DNA of 64,000 bases from the NCBI RefSeq assembly GCF_011008905.1, contig NZ_JAAIVI010000017.1, positions 1,775,750 to 1,839,749 on the forward strand, in the 5' to 3' direction. The notes beneath the pieces were generated by a model that made no database searches, was not told where the DNA came from, and saw only the letters and a program-made list of their open reading frames with translations. A program made the translations under genes and the position numbers. This document shows positions 16,858 through 27,814 of this stretch, in pieces (position 1 is the stretch's first letter; every line of letters begins with the position of its first letter). This stretch comes from Wenzhouxiangella sp. XN201 (GTDB lineage: Bacteria > Pseudomonadota > Gammaproteobacteria > Xanthomonadales > Wenzhouxiangellaceae).

Positions 16858-17472
16858 CTATTCGCCCTCCCGCAGAACGCGCTCCGCTTCGGTCAGGCTG
16901 CGTTTGAAAGAGTCGCGCGCGAACATGCGCTCCATGTAGCGAGCAATGTGTGGCACCTTCTTGGGCTTGATGTCGACATCGTAGGCAGGCAAGCGCCACA
17001 AAAGCGGCGCCAGTGCGCAGTCGACCAGCGAAAGTTCATCACTGAGCAGGAAGGTGTTGAGCCCGAACAATTCGTCCGAGGCAATGATTTCCTCGCGCAG
17101 CTGCTTGCGTGCCGCCGCCACTTTTTTCTGGCCGCCGGAAGTTTCGATGATCCTGGCCGCATCGATCCAGTCGCGGTTGATGCGGTACATCACCTGACGC
17201 AGATAGGCACGCGAGAGTGGGTCAACCGGCATCAATGGCGGATGCGGGTAACGCTCGTCGAGATATTCGGTCACGACCCAGGTGCCGTAGAGCTTGAGGT
17301 CGCGATCGACCAGGGTCGGTGTCTCGCCGTAGGGATTGAGTTCGGCGAGGTCGGCCGAAGCGGCTCGATCCTGTTCGACGTGGATGATCTCCACATTGAT
17401 GCCCTTCTCAGCCAGGACAAACCGGACCCGGTGACAATCCAGGCAGTTTTCCGATGAATACAACGCCATCAT
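16858..17472 (-). CDS. sspA: Stringent starvation protein A (GST-fold)
   Basis: The 204-residue protein has a thioredoxin-like N-terminus (LYSSENCLDCHRVRFVLAEKG) and ELNPYGETPTLVDRDLKLYGTWVV. An alpha-helical GST C-terminal domain includes LPAYDVDIKPK. SspA lacks typical GST activity and binds RNA polymerase to influence stationary-phase and acid-stress genes. Here an unusual CLDC pair replaces the common single residue. It lies downstream of petC. Confidence 0.96.
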   Translation of the reverse strand: MMALYSSENCLDCHRVRFVLAEKGINVEIIHVEQDRAASADLAELNPYGETPTLVDRDLKLYGTWVVTEYLDERYPHPPLMPVDPLSRAYLRQVMYRINRDWIDAARIIETSGGQKKVAAARKQLREEIIASDELFGLNTFLLSDELSLVDCALAPLLWRLPAYDVDIKPKKVPHIARYMERMFARDSFKRSLTEAERVLREGE

Positions 17473-17530
17473 AAGCCAGTCACTCCATTAGAAACCGTCG
17501 TTAACGGTCGCCCCCGCAATCCGGGCAAGA

Positions 17531-18268
17531 TCACTTTACGTCCTTCCAGAACTCGTGATAGAGCAGCCAGGCCAGCATGGTGAAGACCACCAGGAAGAGC
17601 AGCACCCAGATACCAAGTCGTTCGCGCTCGAGCGCGGCCGGTTCGGCAGCGTAGCTCATAAACGCCACCAGATCCTTCATGTGGGCATCGTACTCCTCGG
17701 GTGAGAGCTTGCCGGGCTCGTCGAGCTCCAGGCCCACGATCTCGACATGCTCCACGCCTTCATCGTCGGTGTGGCTTTCGATAACCGGGCGCTGAATGCC
17801 CTGGAGCTCCCACAGGACGTGCGGCATGGCGGCGTTCTCCAGCACCGTGTTGTTCCAGCCATCCTCGGTCAGATAGAAGCCCTTGAGGTAAGAATAGATC
17901 CAGTCCACCCCACGCGAGCGCGCCGTCAGGGTCAGATCCGGCGGGGCAATTCCAAACCACTCTTCTGCCTCGCCGGCATCCATGGTGTTGGCCAGGTAGT
18001 CGGTAACCTCCTGATCGCCGTAGAGCAGGAACTCCTGAATCTGTTCCTCACTCAGCCCCAGATCCTCGGTCAGACGGTTGTAGCGCAAGTACTGCATTGA
18101 GTGGCAACCCAGGCAGTAATTGGTATACAGGGCGGCCCCGCGCTGCAGGGATGCCTTGTCGTGGATATTGATATCGGCATGCTCGAGCCCTTCGCCGCCG
18201 CCGGCGGCAGCCACGATGCCGGAAGCCAGTATCGCCACGGCTACAATCAGGTATCGAAATCTCATCAC
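17531..18268 (-). CDS. petC: Ubiquinol-cytochrome c reductase, cytochrome c1
   Basis: The 245-residue protein has a signal peptide (MMRFRYLIVAVAILASGIVA). The heme c motif CLGCH follows in TNYCLGCHSMQYLRYNR. The C-terminal membrane anchor is LGIWVLLFLVVFTMLAWLLY, ending HEFWKDVK. It receives electrons from the Rieske protein in the periplasm and passes them to soluble cytochrome c. The start overlaps the petB stop by four bases. Confidence 0.97.
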   Translation of the reverse strand: MMRFRYLIVAVAILASGIVAAAGGGEGLEHADINIHDKASLQRGAALYTNYCLGCHSMQYLRYNRLTEDLGLSEEQIQEFLLYGDQEVTDYLANTMDAGEAEEWFGIAPPDLTLTARSRGVDWIYSYLKGFYLTEDGWNNTVLENAAMPHVLWELQGIQRPVIESHTDDEGVEHVEIVGLELDEPGKLSPEEYDAHMKDLVAFMSYAAEPAALERERLGIWVLLFLVVFTMLAWLLYHEFWKDVK

Positions 18269-19515
18269 TTGGTCACCCGCTCAGGTTCCGGTTTGGTTTT
18301 CTCCATTCGGGTCACGAACGGCATCAGCGCGAAAAACGCGAAGTAGTAGACGGTCCAGATGCGCGACTCGAGGGTCTGCATGGGCGTGCCATCTCCCAGA
18401 GCCAGCATGCCCAGCCGGATAAAGCCGACCACGAACAGAGCCAGCATGATCTTGCTCGGCAAGCCCTTGTAACGGATTGACCGGACGCGCGAGCGATCCA
18501 GCCAGGGCAGGAAGAACAACACGAAGATCGCGCCGCCCATCACCATCACGCCGAAGAATTTGTCAGGAATCGCACGCAGCATGGCGTAATAAGGCGTGAA
18601 ATACCAGACCGGCACGATGTGCTCGGGCGTGACCAGCGGATCAGCCGGCACGAAGTTGTCGGGCTCGAGGAACAGCCCGCCCATTTCCGGTGCGTAGAAA
18701 AGCACGAACGCAAACAGGATCAGGAACACGCCCACACCAAACAGGTCCTTGACGGTGTAGTACGGGTGGAACGGAATCCCGTCCAGCGGCCGCCCCTGGC
18801 TGTCCTTGTGCTTCTTGATCTCGACGCCGTCGGGATTGTTCGAGCCGACTTCGTGGAGCGCCACCAGGTGCAACACGACCAGCAGCAGCAACGCCAGCGG
18901 CATGGCCACCACGTGCAGGGCGAAGAAGCGGCCGAGCGTGGCATTGGAGATCATGTAGTCACCGCGGATCCACTCGACCAGCCCGTCGCCGATGTAGGGC
19001 ACGGCCCCGAACAGGGAAATGATCACCTGTGCACCCCAGTAGGACATCTGGCCCCAAGGCAACACGTAACCCATGAAGGCCTCGGCCATCAGCACCAGCA
19101 GGATGAACACGCCGAGAATCCAGATCAGTTCTCGCGGCTTCTGGTAAGAACCGTAGAGCAGCGCGCGGAACATGTGCAGGTAGACAACGATGAAAAAGAA
19201 CGATGCACCGGTCGAGTGCATGTAGCGGATCAGCCAGCCCCACTCGACATCGCGCATGATGTACTCGACCGAACCGAAGGCCAGATCGGCCTGGGGCGTG
19301 TAAAACATGGTCAACCAGATGCCGGTCACCAGCTGATTGACCAGCACCAGGATGGCCAGGGAACCAAAGAAATACCACAGGTTGAAATTCTTCGGTGCGT
19401 AGTATTCGCTCAGGTGCTCCCGCCAGGTCTTGCTGACCGGCAGGCGTTCATCGACCCAGGCTCCGACAGCCTGCACGTTCTTGCTGATATTGCTCGCGGG
19501 CTTGGCCATGGTCAC
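18265..19515 (-). CDS. petB: Ubiquinol-cytochrome c reductase, cytochrome b
   Basis: The 416-residue multi-spanning protein contains the cytochrome b signatures WGWLIRYMHSTGASFFF, GYVLPWGQMSYWGAQVI, FFALHVVAMPLAL and the Qo-site region DPLVTPEHIVPVWYF (PEHI here in place of PEWY). The paired histidines bind the two b hemes. It is the quinol-oxidising core of complex III in the inner membrane. It is coupled to petA and petC by four-base overlaps. Confidence 0.97.
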   Translation of the reverse strand: MTMAKPASNISKNVQAVGAWVDERLPVSKTWREHLSEYYAPKNFNLWYFFGSLAILVLVNQLVTGIWLTMFYTPQADLAFGSVEYIMRDVEWGWLIRYMHSTGASFFFIVVYLHMFRALLYGSYQKPRELIWILGVFILLVLMAEAFMGYVLPWGQMSYWGAQVIISLFGAVPYIGDGLVEWIRGDYMISNATLGRFFALHVVAMPLALLLLVVLHLVALHEVGSNNPDGVEIKKHKDSQGRPLDGIPFHPYYTVKDLFGVGVFLILFAFVLFYAPEMGGLFLEPDNFVPADPLVTPEHIVPVWYFTPYYAMLRAIPDKFFGVMVMGGAIFVLFFLPWLDRSRVRSIRYKGLPSKIMLALFVVGFIRLGMLALGDGTPMQTLESRIWTVYYFAFFALMPFVTRMEKTKPEPERVTK

Positions 19516-20135
19516 GCTGCTCCTTCAGGATCGACACCAATCACGATGGTTTCGTCATTAGCGAAATAGTATGGCGGAATCAGCAGGTTGAGCTGGGCCG
19601 GCACCCCGCTGTAGACCCGCCCGGCCAGATCGAAGCGCGACCGGTGGCAAGGGCAGAAGAATCCGCCACGCCACTCCGCGTCGAACGGCTGGGCCTCCAC
19701 TTCGGGCAGCACCTGCGGAATGCAGCCCAAATGGGTGCAGTGGATATTGGCCACCAGGAATTCCGGCCGAATGGAACGGTGCACGTTCTGGGCATACGGC
19801 GGCTGCTGGGTCTCCACCTCCGATTGCGGGTCGGCCATCTTGTCGTTCAGACGCTCGAGATCATCGAGCATGCGCTCGTTGCGTCGCATGATGCCGATGG
19901 TCTGGCCACGCCAGACCACTCGCATGATCTGCCCCGGCTCCATGCCGCCGACATTGACCTCCACCGGCGCACCGACAATGCGGGCGCGGGCACTGGGCTT
20001 CCAGGAAGCGGCGAACGGCCAAAGTGCTGCCGCTGCACCGGCAGCACCGACGACTCCCGTCGTCCAGGTCAACAACCGCCGCCGACCCGGATTTTCCGGC
20101 GGCTGCAGGGAAGCAAGCGAATCAGTTTCCGACAT
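19512..20135 (-). CDS. petA: Ubiquinol-cytochrome c reductase, Rieske iron-sulfur subunit
   Basis: The 207-residue protein has an N-terminal RRRLLTWTTGVVGAAGAA, a Tat-like signal/anchor with twin arginine. The [2Fe-2S] ligands are C133-T-H135 and C161-P-C163-H164, in CTHLGC and CPCHRSRFD. The mobile Rieske head carries electrons from quinol to cytochrome c1. It heads petABC. A gggag ribosome site precedes the ATG. Confidence 0.97.
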   Translation of the reverse strand: MSETDSLASLQPPENPGRRRLLTWTTGVVGAAGAAAALWPFAASWKPSARARIVGAPVEVNVGGMEPGQIMRVVWRGQTIGIMRRNERMLDDLERLNDKMADPQSEVETQQPPYAQNVHRSIRPEFLVANIHCTHLGCIPQVLPEVEAQPFDAEWRGGFFCPCHRSRFDLAGRVYSGVPAQLNLLIPPYYFANDETIVIGVDPEGAA

Positions 20136-20451
20136 GGAACACTCCCGATAACAGAATCATTATGATGCCGCCGTGCCCGACCAGGGCCTGTCGAAGCGGC
20201 AGCGCTTCACCCGAAAGTGCCGGCCATGGCCGAGAGCGGCCACGACCTGCCGATTTTCCGGAGCAAGAAGGCAATCAGCCGACTATTTTAGCGAAAAATT
20301 AAGCAAATACTCAATTCCGGACTGTTATTCTTCCGCCAGAGGGTCGCCAGAGGCTGCGTCCGCGCTCCCCCGGCGCCGCCGGAAGCCGACGGCCGTCACA
20401 GTCTATAATGCTTCAGCCATTTAATTTTCCACCCATCGCAGCCCTATATCC
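20136..20451. other. 316-bp divergent promoter region, petA / DegS-like gene
   Basis: No gene is seen here. A relatively AT-rich centre (about 20280-20330) lies between petA and the DegS-like gene. A perfect TATAAT at 20404-20409 lies 43 bp before the DegS-like ATG. A small GC hairpin (ccggc/gccgg) lies near 20370-20382. Confidence 0.6.
20404..20409 (+). promoter_or_regulatory. Probable -10 box for the DegS-like gene
   Basis: TATAAT matches the sigma-70 -10 consensus exactly and is placed 43 bp before the start codon. No clear -35 hexamer is seen at 16-18 bp upstream. Confidence 0.4.
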
Positions 20452-21545
<1,094 letters not shown>

Positions 21546-21546
<1 letters not shown>

Positions 21547-21744
21547 GTTGGCTGGTTGGCTGGTTGGCTGGTTCGCTGGTTCGCTGGTTCGGCATCTGAG
21601 AGGCTTGGTGGGCGGCTTCGCCGCGTGATCTTTGGAGACGAACTGACACCTCGAGGGTCAGTCAGGTGGCAAAGTAGCCTGCGCGGCGCAGCCGCCCCGC
21701 AATCCCATCCGCGCCGAACCAGCCAACCAGCAAACGAGCCAACC
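21546..21744. repeat. Fold-back element family D, copy 1 (GGTTNGCT arrays)
   Basis: Five perfect 8-bp units (ggttggct x3, ggttcgct x2) plus a partial one occupy 21546-21592. The inverted array (cgaacc agccaacc agcaaacg agccaacc) lies at 21715-21744. The interior is about 120 bp, with gcggcttcgccgc and cgcggcgcagccgccccgc. A second copy with the same ends and the same cgcggcgcagccgccccgc core lies at 23640-23768. No protein is encoded. Confidence 0.85.
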
Positions 21745-21799
21745 AATTAACATGCGATAATCCGGCGCCCGCACGCCCCAACCGGAGCCACTCGACAGA

Positions 21800-22369
21800 A
21801 TGAGTATCAAATCCGACCGCTGGATTCGCCGCATGGCCGAAGAGCACGGCATGATCGAACCATTCGAGCCCGGCCAGATCAAGCAGTCTTCAGACGGGCG
21901 CAAGCTCGTGTCCTACGGCACATCCAGCTACGGCTATGACGGCCGCTGCGCCAGCGAATTCAAGATCTTCACCAACATCAACACAGCGATCGTCGATCCC
22001 AAGTCCTTCGACGAGAAGAGCTTCGTCGACTTTACGGGCGATGCCTGCATCATTCCGCCCAACTCATTCGCCCTGGCGCGCACGGTCGAGTATTTCCGCA
22101 TTCCGCGCAATGTACTGACCATATGCCTGGGCAAGTCGACCTACGCGCGTTGCGGCATTATCGTCAACGTCACGCCGCTGGAGCCGGAGTGGGAAGGCCA
22201 CGTCACGCTGGAGTTTTCCAACACCACGCCGCTGCCGGCGAGGGTCTACGCCAACGAGGGCGTGGCTCAGTTCCTGTTTCTGGAATCCGACGAGATTTGC
22301 GAGACTTCGTATGCCGATCGGGCGGGCAAATACATGGGGCAGCGCGGAGTGACCTTGCCTAAAGCCTGA
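21800..22369 (+). CDS. dcd: dCTP deaminase
   Basis: The 189-residue protein has [55 protein letters not shown] (split over about 110-140) and [15 protein letters not shown]. The catalytic glutamate is in the [10 protein letters not shown] strand. It deaminates dCTP to dUTP for dTMP synthesis and has the trimeric dUTPase-like fold. The gene lies between two repeat elements and is probably monocistronic. In many gammaproteobacteria dcd, apbC and metG are neighbours, as here. Confidence 0.97.
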   Translation: MSIKSDRWIRRMAEEHGMIEPFEPGQIKQSSDGRKLVSYGTSSYGYDGRCASEFKIFTNINTAIVDPKSFDEKSFVDFTGDACIIPPNSFALARTVEYFRIPRNVLTICLGKSTYARCGIIVNVTPLEPEWEGHVTLEFSNTTPLPARVYANEGVAQFLFLESDEICETSYADRAGKYMGQRGVTLPKA

Positions 22370-22386
22370 AACATCAAAAGCTTTGG

Positions 22387-22491
22387 AAGCACGGAAGACA
22401 CGGAATTCACGGAAGAACAAGAAGAGCTTAGATCAACGAATTCGAAGTAAGCCAGTTTTTATATTCCGTGTATTCCGTGGTTTCCGTGGTC
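22387..22491. repeat. Fold-back repeat family E, copy 1 (CACGGAA units)
   Basis: The left arm iterates cacggaa with short spacers (agcacggaagacacggaatt). The right arm is the inverse (ttccgtgtattccgtggttt, then ccgtggt). Copies 2 and 3 lie at 25867-26010 and 35871-35940. It fills the gap between the convergent dcd and apbC genes. Confidence 0.85.
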
Positions 22492-22518
22492 CCGGGTTTT
22501 TCCTGACCCCACGACTGT

Positions 22519-23592
22519 TCAGTCGGTAATCTTGATCTTCGGCATCCTGACCTTCGCCTCGCGCGACTGGGTCGACAGGCGGCCGGCGACGCGGCGGGCG
22601 ATTTCGCGGAAACGCTGTGCCGATGCGCTTTCGGGTTGGGCCACAACCACCGGCGTGCCTTCGTCGGTGCTTCGTCCCACCGCAGCTTCCAGCGGCAGCT
22701 GACCGAGCAGGGCCAGCCCGGCCTCGCGGGCAATGCGTGCGCCGCCGCCGGTGCCGAAGATGGCCTCCTCGTGGCCGCAGCTGGAACACACATGCGTGCT
22801 CATGTTCTCGATCACGCCCAGCACCGGCACCTTGACCTTGTTGAACATCGCCACGGCCCGGCGCACGTCGTCGATCGCGACCTCTTGCGGTGTCGTCACG
22901 CTCACCGCGGCTGAAACCGGAATGCGCTGGGCGAGCGTGAGCTGGATATCACCGGTACCGGGCGGCAGGTCGACGATCAGATAATCCAGCCCCTCCCACA
23001 GCGTCTCGGAAACCATCTGCTGCAGTGCCTGGGTCGCCATCGGTCCGCGCCAGATCATGGCCTGGTCGGATTCGACCAGCACGCCGATGCTCATCACCTG
23101 CAGCCCATGTGCGCGCATCGGCAAGATGCGGCGGTTCTCGGTCGTCTCGGGTCCACCCTTCAAGCCGAGCATGCGCGGCTGGCTCGGGCCGTAGATATCG
23201 GCGTCGAGGACACCTACGCTGGCGCCTTCGGCCGCCAGGGCCAGGGCCAGGTTGGCACTGACCGTCGACTTGCCCACACCGCCCTTGCCGGAGGCAACGG
23301 CAATGATGTTCTTCACGCCCTCGATCGGATCGAGACCGCCCTGGACGGCGTGCTGTGGAATCTGCCAGTCGACGTCCACGGTCACCGCGTCGACCTCGCC
23401 GTCGGCTTGCAGCCGTTCGGACACGATGCCGGCCAGTTCGTCGCGCCAGCAGGCGGCCGGATAGGCCAGGCGAATATCCACCGCCGCTCGTCGATCGCTG
23501 ACTGCAACGCCGCGAACGGCATCGCCCAGCGGACGGCCGGTGTTGGGGTCTTCAATGGCGGCGACGAGCGCCTTGTATTCCTCGTTGTTCAT
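22519..23592 (-). CDS. apbC: Iron-sulfur cluster carrier ATPase ApbC/Mrp
   Basis: The 357-residue protein has an N-terminal MIP18/DUF59-type domain (about 1-90). The deviant Walker [11 protein letters not shown] is at 101-110, and DLPPGTGD at 208-215. The cluster-binding pair C269/C272 is in CSSCG. It transfers [4Fe-4S] clusters to apoproteins. It is divergent from metG, as in E. coli, and separated from it by a fold-back repeat. Confidence 0.96.
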   Translation of the reverse strand: MNNEEYKALVAAIEDPNTGRPLGDAVRGVAVSDRRAAVDIRLAYPAACWRDELAGIVSERLQADGEVDAVTVDVDWQIPQHAVQGGLDPIEGVKNIIAVASGKGGVGKSTVSANLALALAAEGASVGVLDADIYGPSQPRMLGLKGGPETTENRRILPMRAHGLQVMSIGVLVESDQAMIWRGPMATQALQQMVSETLWEGLDYLIVDLPPGTGDIQLTLAQRIPVSAAVSVTTPQEVAIDDVRRAVAMFNKVKVPVLGVIENMSTHVCSSCGHEEAIFGTGGGARIAREAGLALLGQLPLEAAVGRSTDEGTPVVVAQPESASAQRFREIARRVAGRLSTQSREAKVRMPKIKITD

Positions 23593-23639
23593 ACCCGAAA
23601 TGCCTTGCCTGAATCTGGACCGATATTGTACTCGTTTGA

Positions 23640-23768
23640 TTGGCTGGTTGGCTGGTTCCGCATTGGTATCGGACGCACTTCATCGTTTCGCGGCGCAGCC
23701 GCCCCGCAGTGCAACCGGTTGCCGAACTAGCGAACCAGCGAACCAGCGAACCAGCGAACAAGCAAACC
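23640..23768. repeat. Fold-back element family D, copy 2
   Basis: The left array is ttggctggttggctggttcc (23640-23660). The right array is cgaactag, cgaaccag x3, cgaacaag, caaacc (23723-23768). The interior shares cggcgcagccgccccgca with copy 1. It lies in the divergent apbC/metG promoter region. Confidence 0.85.
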
Positions 23769-23824
23769 CTTCCAGTGCATGCGATAATTTCTCGCTACCC
23801 TCAAGTCATTCAATAGCCGAGCCC

Positions 23825-25855
23825 ATGTCCACCCAGCGCCGCCTCCTGGTCACCGCCGCCCTGCCCTATGCCAACGGTTCGATCCACATGGGGCACATGC
23901 TCGAGTACATCCAGACCGACATCTGGGCGCGCTTCCAGCGGTCGATGGGCCACGAGGTGGTGTTTGCCTGGGCCGACGATGCCCATGGCACGCCGATCAT
24001 GCTGCGCGCAGAAAAGGAAGCCACCAGCCCCGAAAAGCTGATCGAGCGGATGCATGCCGAGCACCTGAAGGATTTCGAGGACTTCGGTCTGAGCTTCGAC
24101 AACTTTTCCTCGACCCACACCGAAATGAACAGGGCGCTGGTCGAGCGAATCTGGTCGGCGCTCAAGGATCGCGGCGCCGTGCGCACCGACATGATCGAGC
24201 AGTACTACGACACCGAGCGCGAGATGTTCTTGCCCGATCGCTTCATCAAGGGCGGCTGCCCGCGCTGCGGCGCAGAAGATCAGTACGGCGACTCCTGCGA
24301 ATCCTGCGGCGCCACTTACGAGCCGACCGAGCTGGTCGACCCGCGCTCGGTCGTCTCCGGCAGCACACCGGTGATGAAGAAGACCGAGCACTACTTCGTC
24401 ACTCTGTCGACCTTCAGCGACAGCCTCAAGCAATGGATTCGCTCCGGCGCCCTCCAGGACGAAGTCGCCAACAAGCTCGAAGAATGGTTCACCGACGGCC
24501 TGCGCGACTGGGACGTGACCCGTGATTCGCCCTACTTCGGCTTTCGCATTCCCAACACGGAAGACAAGTTCTTCTACGTCTGGATGGACGCACCGGTCGG
24601 CTACCTTGCGAGCTTCATGGAGCTGTGCGACCGGCACGGCTGGGACTTCGAGGACTGGCTGCGGCCCGGCTCGAACGCCGAGATGCACCACTTCATCGGC
24701 AAGGACATCATCTACTTCCACTGCCTGTTCTGGCCCGCCATGCTCGAGGGTGCCGGACTGAAACGCCCGACCGGCGTCTACGCCCACGGTTTCCTGACCG
24801 TCAACGGCACCAAGATGTCCAAGTCGCGCGGCACCTTCATCATGGCGCGCACCTGGCTCGAACATCTGCACCCGGACTACCTGCGCTACTACTTTGCCGC
24901 CAAACTCGGGTCGGGACTGGCCGACATCGATCTCAACTTCGAGGACTTCCGCTACCGCGTCAACGCCGACCTTATCGGCAAGCTGGTCAACATCGCCAGC
25001 CGCTCGGCCGGTTTCATCCACAAGCTCGGCGGCGGAAAGCTGGCAGCCGAGCTGCCGGAGCCCGAGCTCCAGCAGCGTTTCGTCGGCGAGCACCCGGCCA
25101 TCACCGAAGACTTCGAGAAGCGCAACTACCACTCGGCGATTCGTCGCATCATGGCCCTGGCCGACGAGGCCAATGTCTATATCAATGAACGCGAGCCCTG
25201 GAAGCTGGCCAAGCAGGCAGGTCGCGAAGCAGAAGTCGTGGCCATCTGCACCCAGGCGCTCAACCTGTTCCGGCTGCTGATGAGCTGGCTCTCACCGGTG
25301 ATACCGCACACCGCCGACAAGGCCGCGGAATTCCTGAATACCCGGCTGGATGATTTCAGCCGGATCGGCGAGCCGCTACTCGATCACGCCATCAACAAGT
25401 TCAAGCCGTTGCTGACGCGCGTGGAAGAAAAGCAGACCGACGCGCTCATCGCGGCCAGCCGAGAGTCGCTGAGTGCATCCGACAACACTCCGAATACCGA
25501 ACCCGAACAAGCCGGGAAAGACGACAACATGATTCAGTTCGACGATTTCATGCAAGTGGATTTGCGCATCGCTCGTATCGAGAAGGCCGAGGAAGTCGAA
25601 GGTGCCGACAAGTTGCTACGCCTCGATCTCGACCTGGGCGAGATGGGCCGGCGCCAGGTCCTGGCCGGCATCCGCGGCCACTATGAACCGAGTGAGCTCG
25701 ACGGGCGCCTGACCGTCGTGGTGGCCAATCTCGAACCGCGCAAGATGCGCTTCGGCGTCTCCGAGGGCATGGTGCTCGCCGCCAGCGGCGAAGACGGTCG
25801 CCCGTTCCTGCTGTCGCCCGACATCGGTGCCAAGCCAGGAATGCGCATCAAGTAG
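23825..25855 (+). CDS. metG: Methionyl-tRNA synthetase
   Basis: The ATG at 23825 ([18 protein letters not shown]) gives 676 residues, like E. coli MetG (677). The HIGH-type motif is HMGH (21-24). The zinc knuckle has C145/C148 and C158/C161, and KMSKS is at 330-334. A C-terminal tRNA-binding EMAP-like domain starts at about 570 ([16 protein letters not shown]) after a flexible linker. It charges initiator and elongator tRNA-Met. An upstream in-frame extension to 23540 crosses repeats and is rejected. Confidence 0.98.
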   Translation: MSTQRRLLVTAALPYANGSIHMGHMLEYIQTDIWARFQRSMGHEVVFAWADDAHGTPIMLRAEKEATSPEKLIERMHAEHLKDFEDFGLSFDNFSSTHTEMNRALVERIWSALKDRGAVRTDMIEQYYDTEREMFLPDRFIKGGCPRCGAEDQYGDSCESCGATYEPTELVDPRSVVSGSTPVMKKTEHYFVTLSTFSDSLKQWIRSGALQDEVANKLEEWFTDGLRDWDVTRDSPYFGFRIPNTEDKFFYVWMDAPVGYLASFMELCDRHGWDFEDWLRPGSNAEMHHFIGKDIIYFHCLFWPAMLEGAGLKRPTGVYAHGFLTVNGTKMSKSRGTFIMARTWLEHLHPDYLRYYFAAKLGSGLADIDLNFEDFRYRVNADLIGKLVNIASRSAGFIHKLGGGKLAAELPEPELQQRFVGEHPAITEDFEKRNYHSAIRRIMALADEANVYINEREPWKLAKQAGREAEVVAICTQALNLFRLLMSWLSPVIPHTADKAAEFLNTRLDDFSRIGEPLLDHAINKFKPLLTRVEEKQTDALIAASRESLSASDNTPNTEPEQAGKDDNMIQFDDFMQVDLRIARIEKAEEVEGADKLLRLDLDLGEMGRRQVLAGIRGHYEPSELDGRLTVVVANLEPRKMRFGVSEGMVLAASGEDGRPFLLSPDIGAKPGMRIK

Positions 25856-25866
25856 CTATAAAGCTG

Positions 25867-26010
25867 GAACCACGGAAGACACGGAAATCACGGAATACAA
25901 CCTTCCCCAACAAGGTCGAAGCCCGATGAAAACTCTGGATTTCCGGAAACGAAACTCGCACCAAACCATTCATTTCTCTTTTCCGTGTATTCCGTGTCTT
26001 CCGTGGTTCC
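25867..26010. repeat. Fold-back repeat family E, copy 2
   Basis: gaaccacggaagacacggaa with a further atcacggaat on the left; ttccgtgtattccgtgtctt, then ccgtggttcc, on the right. The spacer is about 80 bp with no gene. It sits between metG and rsxA. Confidence 0.85.
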
Positions 26011-26026
26011 CGAATCGGCCTGACTA

Positions 26027-26605
26027 ATGGACCTTGTACTCATTGTCATTTCGGCCGCGCTGGTCAACAACTTCGTGTTGGTCCAGTTCCTCGGCCTGTG
26101 CCCTTTCATGGGGGTGTCGAACAGTGTCTCGTCGGCGGTCGGCATGTCGGTGGCCACCGCCTTCGTGCTCACGCTGGCCTCGGTCGCCAGCTACATGGTG
26201 ACCGAGTGGCTGCTGGTGCCACTGGGTCTGGAATACCTGCGGATCGTCGCCTTCATCCTGGTCATCGCCGCGCTGGTGCAGCTGACCGAGCTGTACATGC
26301 GCCACACCGCACCCCTGCTGCATCGCGTGCTGGGCGTGTACCTGCCGCTGATTACTTCCAACTGCGCCGTGCTCGGCGTGGCCCTGCTCAACGTGCGCGA
26401 ACGGCACAGCCTGCTCGAGTCGGCCTTTTACGGCTTCGGCGCGGCGCTGGGGTTCGGCCTGGTCCTGGTGATGCTTGCGGCCGCGCGCGAGAAGCTCGCC
26501 ATGGCCGACGTGCCGGCGAGCTTTCGCGGCGCACCGATCGGGCTGATTACCGCCGGCCTGATGGCCCTGGCCTTCATGGGCTTTGCCGGCTTCGCCAGGT
26601 TGTAG
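26027..26605 (+). CDS. rsxA: Electron transport complex subunit RsxA/RnfA
   Basis: The 192-residue protein has six membrane spans and the conserved cysteine loops [15 protein letters not shown] and [17 protein letters not shown]. These cysteines bind the [2Fe-2S] cluster that sits between RnfA and RnfE in the membrane. The Rsx/Rnf complex moves electrons between NADH and ferredoxin-like carriers and in E. coli keeps SoxR reduced. Normally rsxB follows directly. Here rsxB starts about 5.5 kb later. Confidence 0.96.
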   Translation: MDLVLIVISAALVNNFVLVQFLGLCPFMGVSNSVSSAVGMSVATAFVLTLASVASYMVTEWLLVPLGLEYLRIVAFILVIAALVQLTELYMRHTAPLLHRVLGVYLPLITSNCAVLGVALLNVRERHSLLESAFYGFGAALGFGLVLVMLAAAREKLAMADVPASFRGAPIGLITAGLMALAFMGFAGFARL

Positions 26606-26635
26606 GTCGACAGTATTGCCCGACCGGTATTCCAG

Positions 26636-27721
26636 TCAGGGTCTGGCCACGAAATAGTCATTCTGCTCGTCGTGCTCGAGTTGGTGCACCTCGATGCTGC
26701 CGAAGCCGGCCCGATGCAAGTAGTCGCGGATGCGCTCGATGCCCCACATGGTGCCCAGACCTTCTCCACCCTGGGCCAGTGACACCGTCATGCAGTGCAT
26801 CACCGACACGGCATAGAGGAACGGCCCGAGCGGTAGATCGGCGTCGCTGTGCGGATGACTGGTGCCACGAATGTCCTGGGCCAGATAAACGCCATCATCG
26901 GCCAGGCTTCGGCGAATACCGGTCAGCACATTGAGCGGTCGGGCCTGGTCGTGAACGGCGTCGAAGGTGGTCACCAGATCGAATGCGCCCGGCTCGGCTT
27001 CCCGGTCGAAGTCGCTCAGGTCGCGCACTTCGAATCGCAGGTTGTCGAGACCGACTTTGCCGGCCTGCTCGCGCGCCCAGCCAATGGCTTCCTCGGAAAG
27101 ATCGAAGCCGACGAAACGGCTGCGCGGGAATCGCCGCGCCATCAGCATCAGCGCCTTGCCGCGACCGCAGCCGGCGTCGAGTACGCGTATGCCGGCCTCG
27201 AGCCGATCGATCAGACCCGGCACCAGTGGCAGGATGTCATCGAGCAGGGCCGGCAACACCGTTTGCCCGCTGTCCTCGGCCATGACTTCGTGGAATCGCT
27301 CGTAGCGTTCGTAGGGCACCCCGCCACCCTCGCGGAAGCAGCGCAGCACGTCATCCTCGACGCCGCCCAGCAAACCCGGAAACTGGGCGTAGACGGCCAG
27401 ATTGGCCTCGGCATCGCGAGTGAGCCGAGCGGCGTGTTCGGCCGGGAGCGTGTAGACATCGCGCTCGTCGTCCATATCCAATACCCGCGCGGCGGTCAGC
27501 GCGCCGAGCCACTCCCGCACGTAACGTTCGTTGAGCCCGGATTCGTCGGCCAGTTCAACACTACCGCGCGGCCGTCCGTCGGCCAGACGATCGAGCAACC
27601 CGCTGCGGTGGCCCAGTGACAGCATCTGCAGCATGCCGGCTTCATTGAGGGCGGCACAAATCCGTTCCTCGAAAGCCTCGACGCGGTCAGGATCCGGTTG
27701 TTGTTGAAGAATTGCACTCAT
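26636..27721 (-). CDS. Class I SAM-dependent methyltransferase with winged-helix N-terminus
   Basis: The ATG at 27721 (MSAILQQQPDPDRVEAFEE) gives 361 residues. An N-terminal winged-helix-like region (GLLDRLADGRPRGSVELADE, about 40-110) resembles the dimerisation domain of Rv2258c-type and plant O-methyltransferases. The Rossmann domain has VLDAGCGRGKALMLMARRFP, FVGFDLSEEAI and FDLVTTFDAVHDQARP. The substrate is unknown. It is divergent from a GlxA-type regulator gene with 93 bp between them, suggesting paired regulation. It lies in the insert that splits rsxA from rsxB. A start at 27787 adds residues unlike the family. Confidence 0.88.
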   Translation of the reverse strand: MSAILQQQPDPDRVEAFEERICAALNEAGMLQMLSLGHRSGLLDRLADGRPRGSVELADESGLNERYVREWLGALTAARVLDMDDERDVYTLPAEHAARLTRDAEANLAVYAQFPGLLGGVEDDVLRCFREGGGVPYERYERFHEVMAEDSGQTVLPALLDDILPLVPGLIDRLEAGIRVLDAGCGRGKALMLMARRFPRSRFVGFDLSEEAIGWAREQAGKVGLDNLRFEVRDLSDFDREAEPGAFDLVTTFDAVHDQARPLNVLTGIRRSLADDGVYLAQDIRGTSHPHSDADLPLGPFLYAVSVMHCMTVSLAQGGEGLGTMWGIERIRDYLHRAGFGSIEVHQLEHDEQNDYFVARP

Positions 27722-27814
27722 GCTTCGGCCTCGTTGTGAAACTCGGGACACAAGATAGGCCGCAAGATTGCCACGTGCTATAGTCATTTCTGACGCAATC
27801 TGGTCATTTGTGCC

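Noticed and set aside
23810-25132. 440-aa minus-strand ORF opposite metG
   Set aside because: Antisense of metG, biased composition, no motif.
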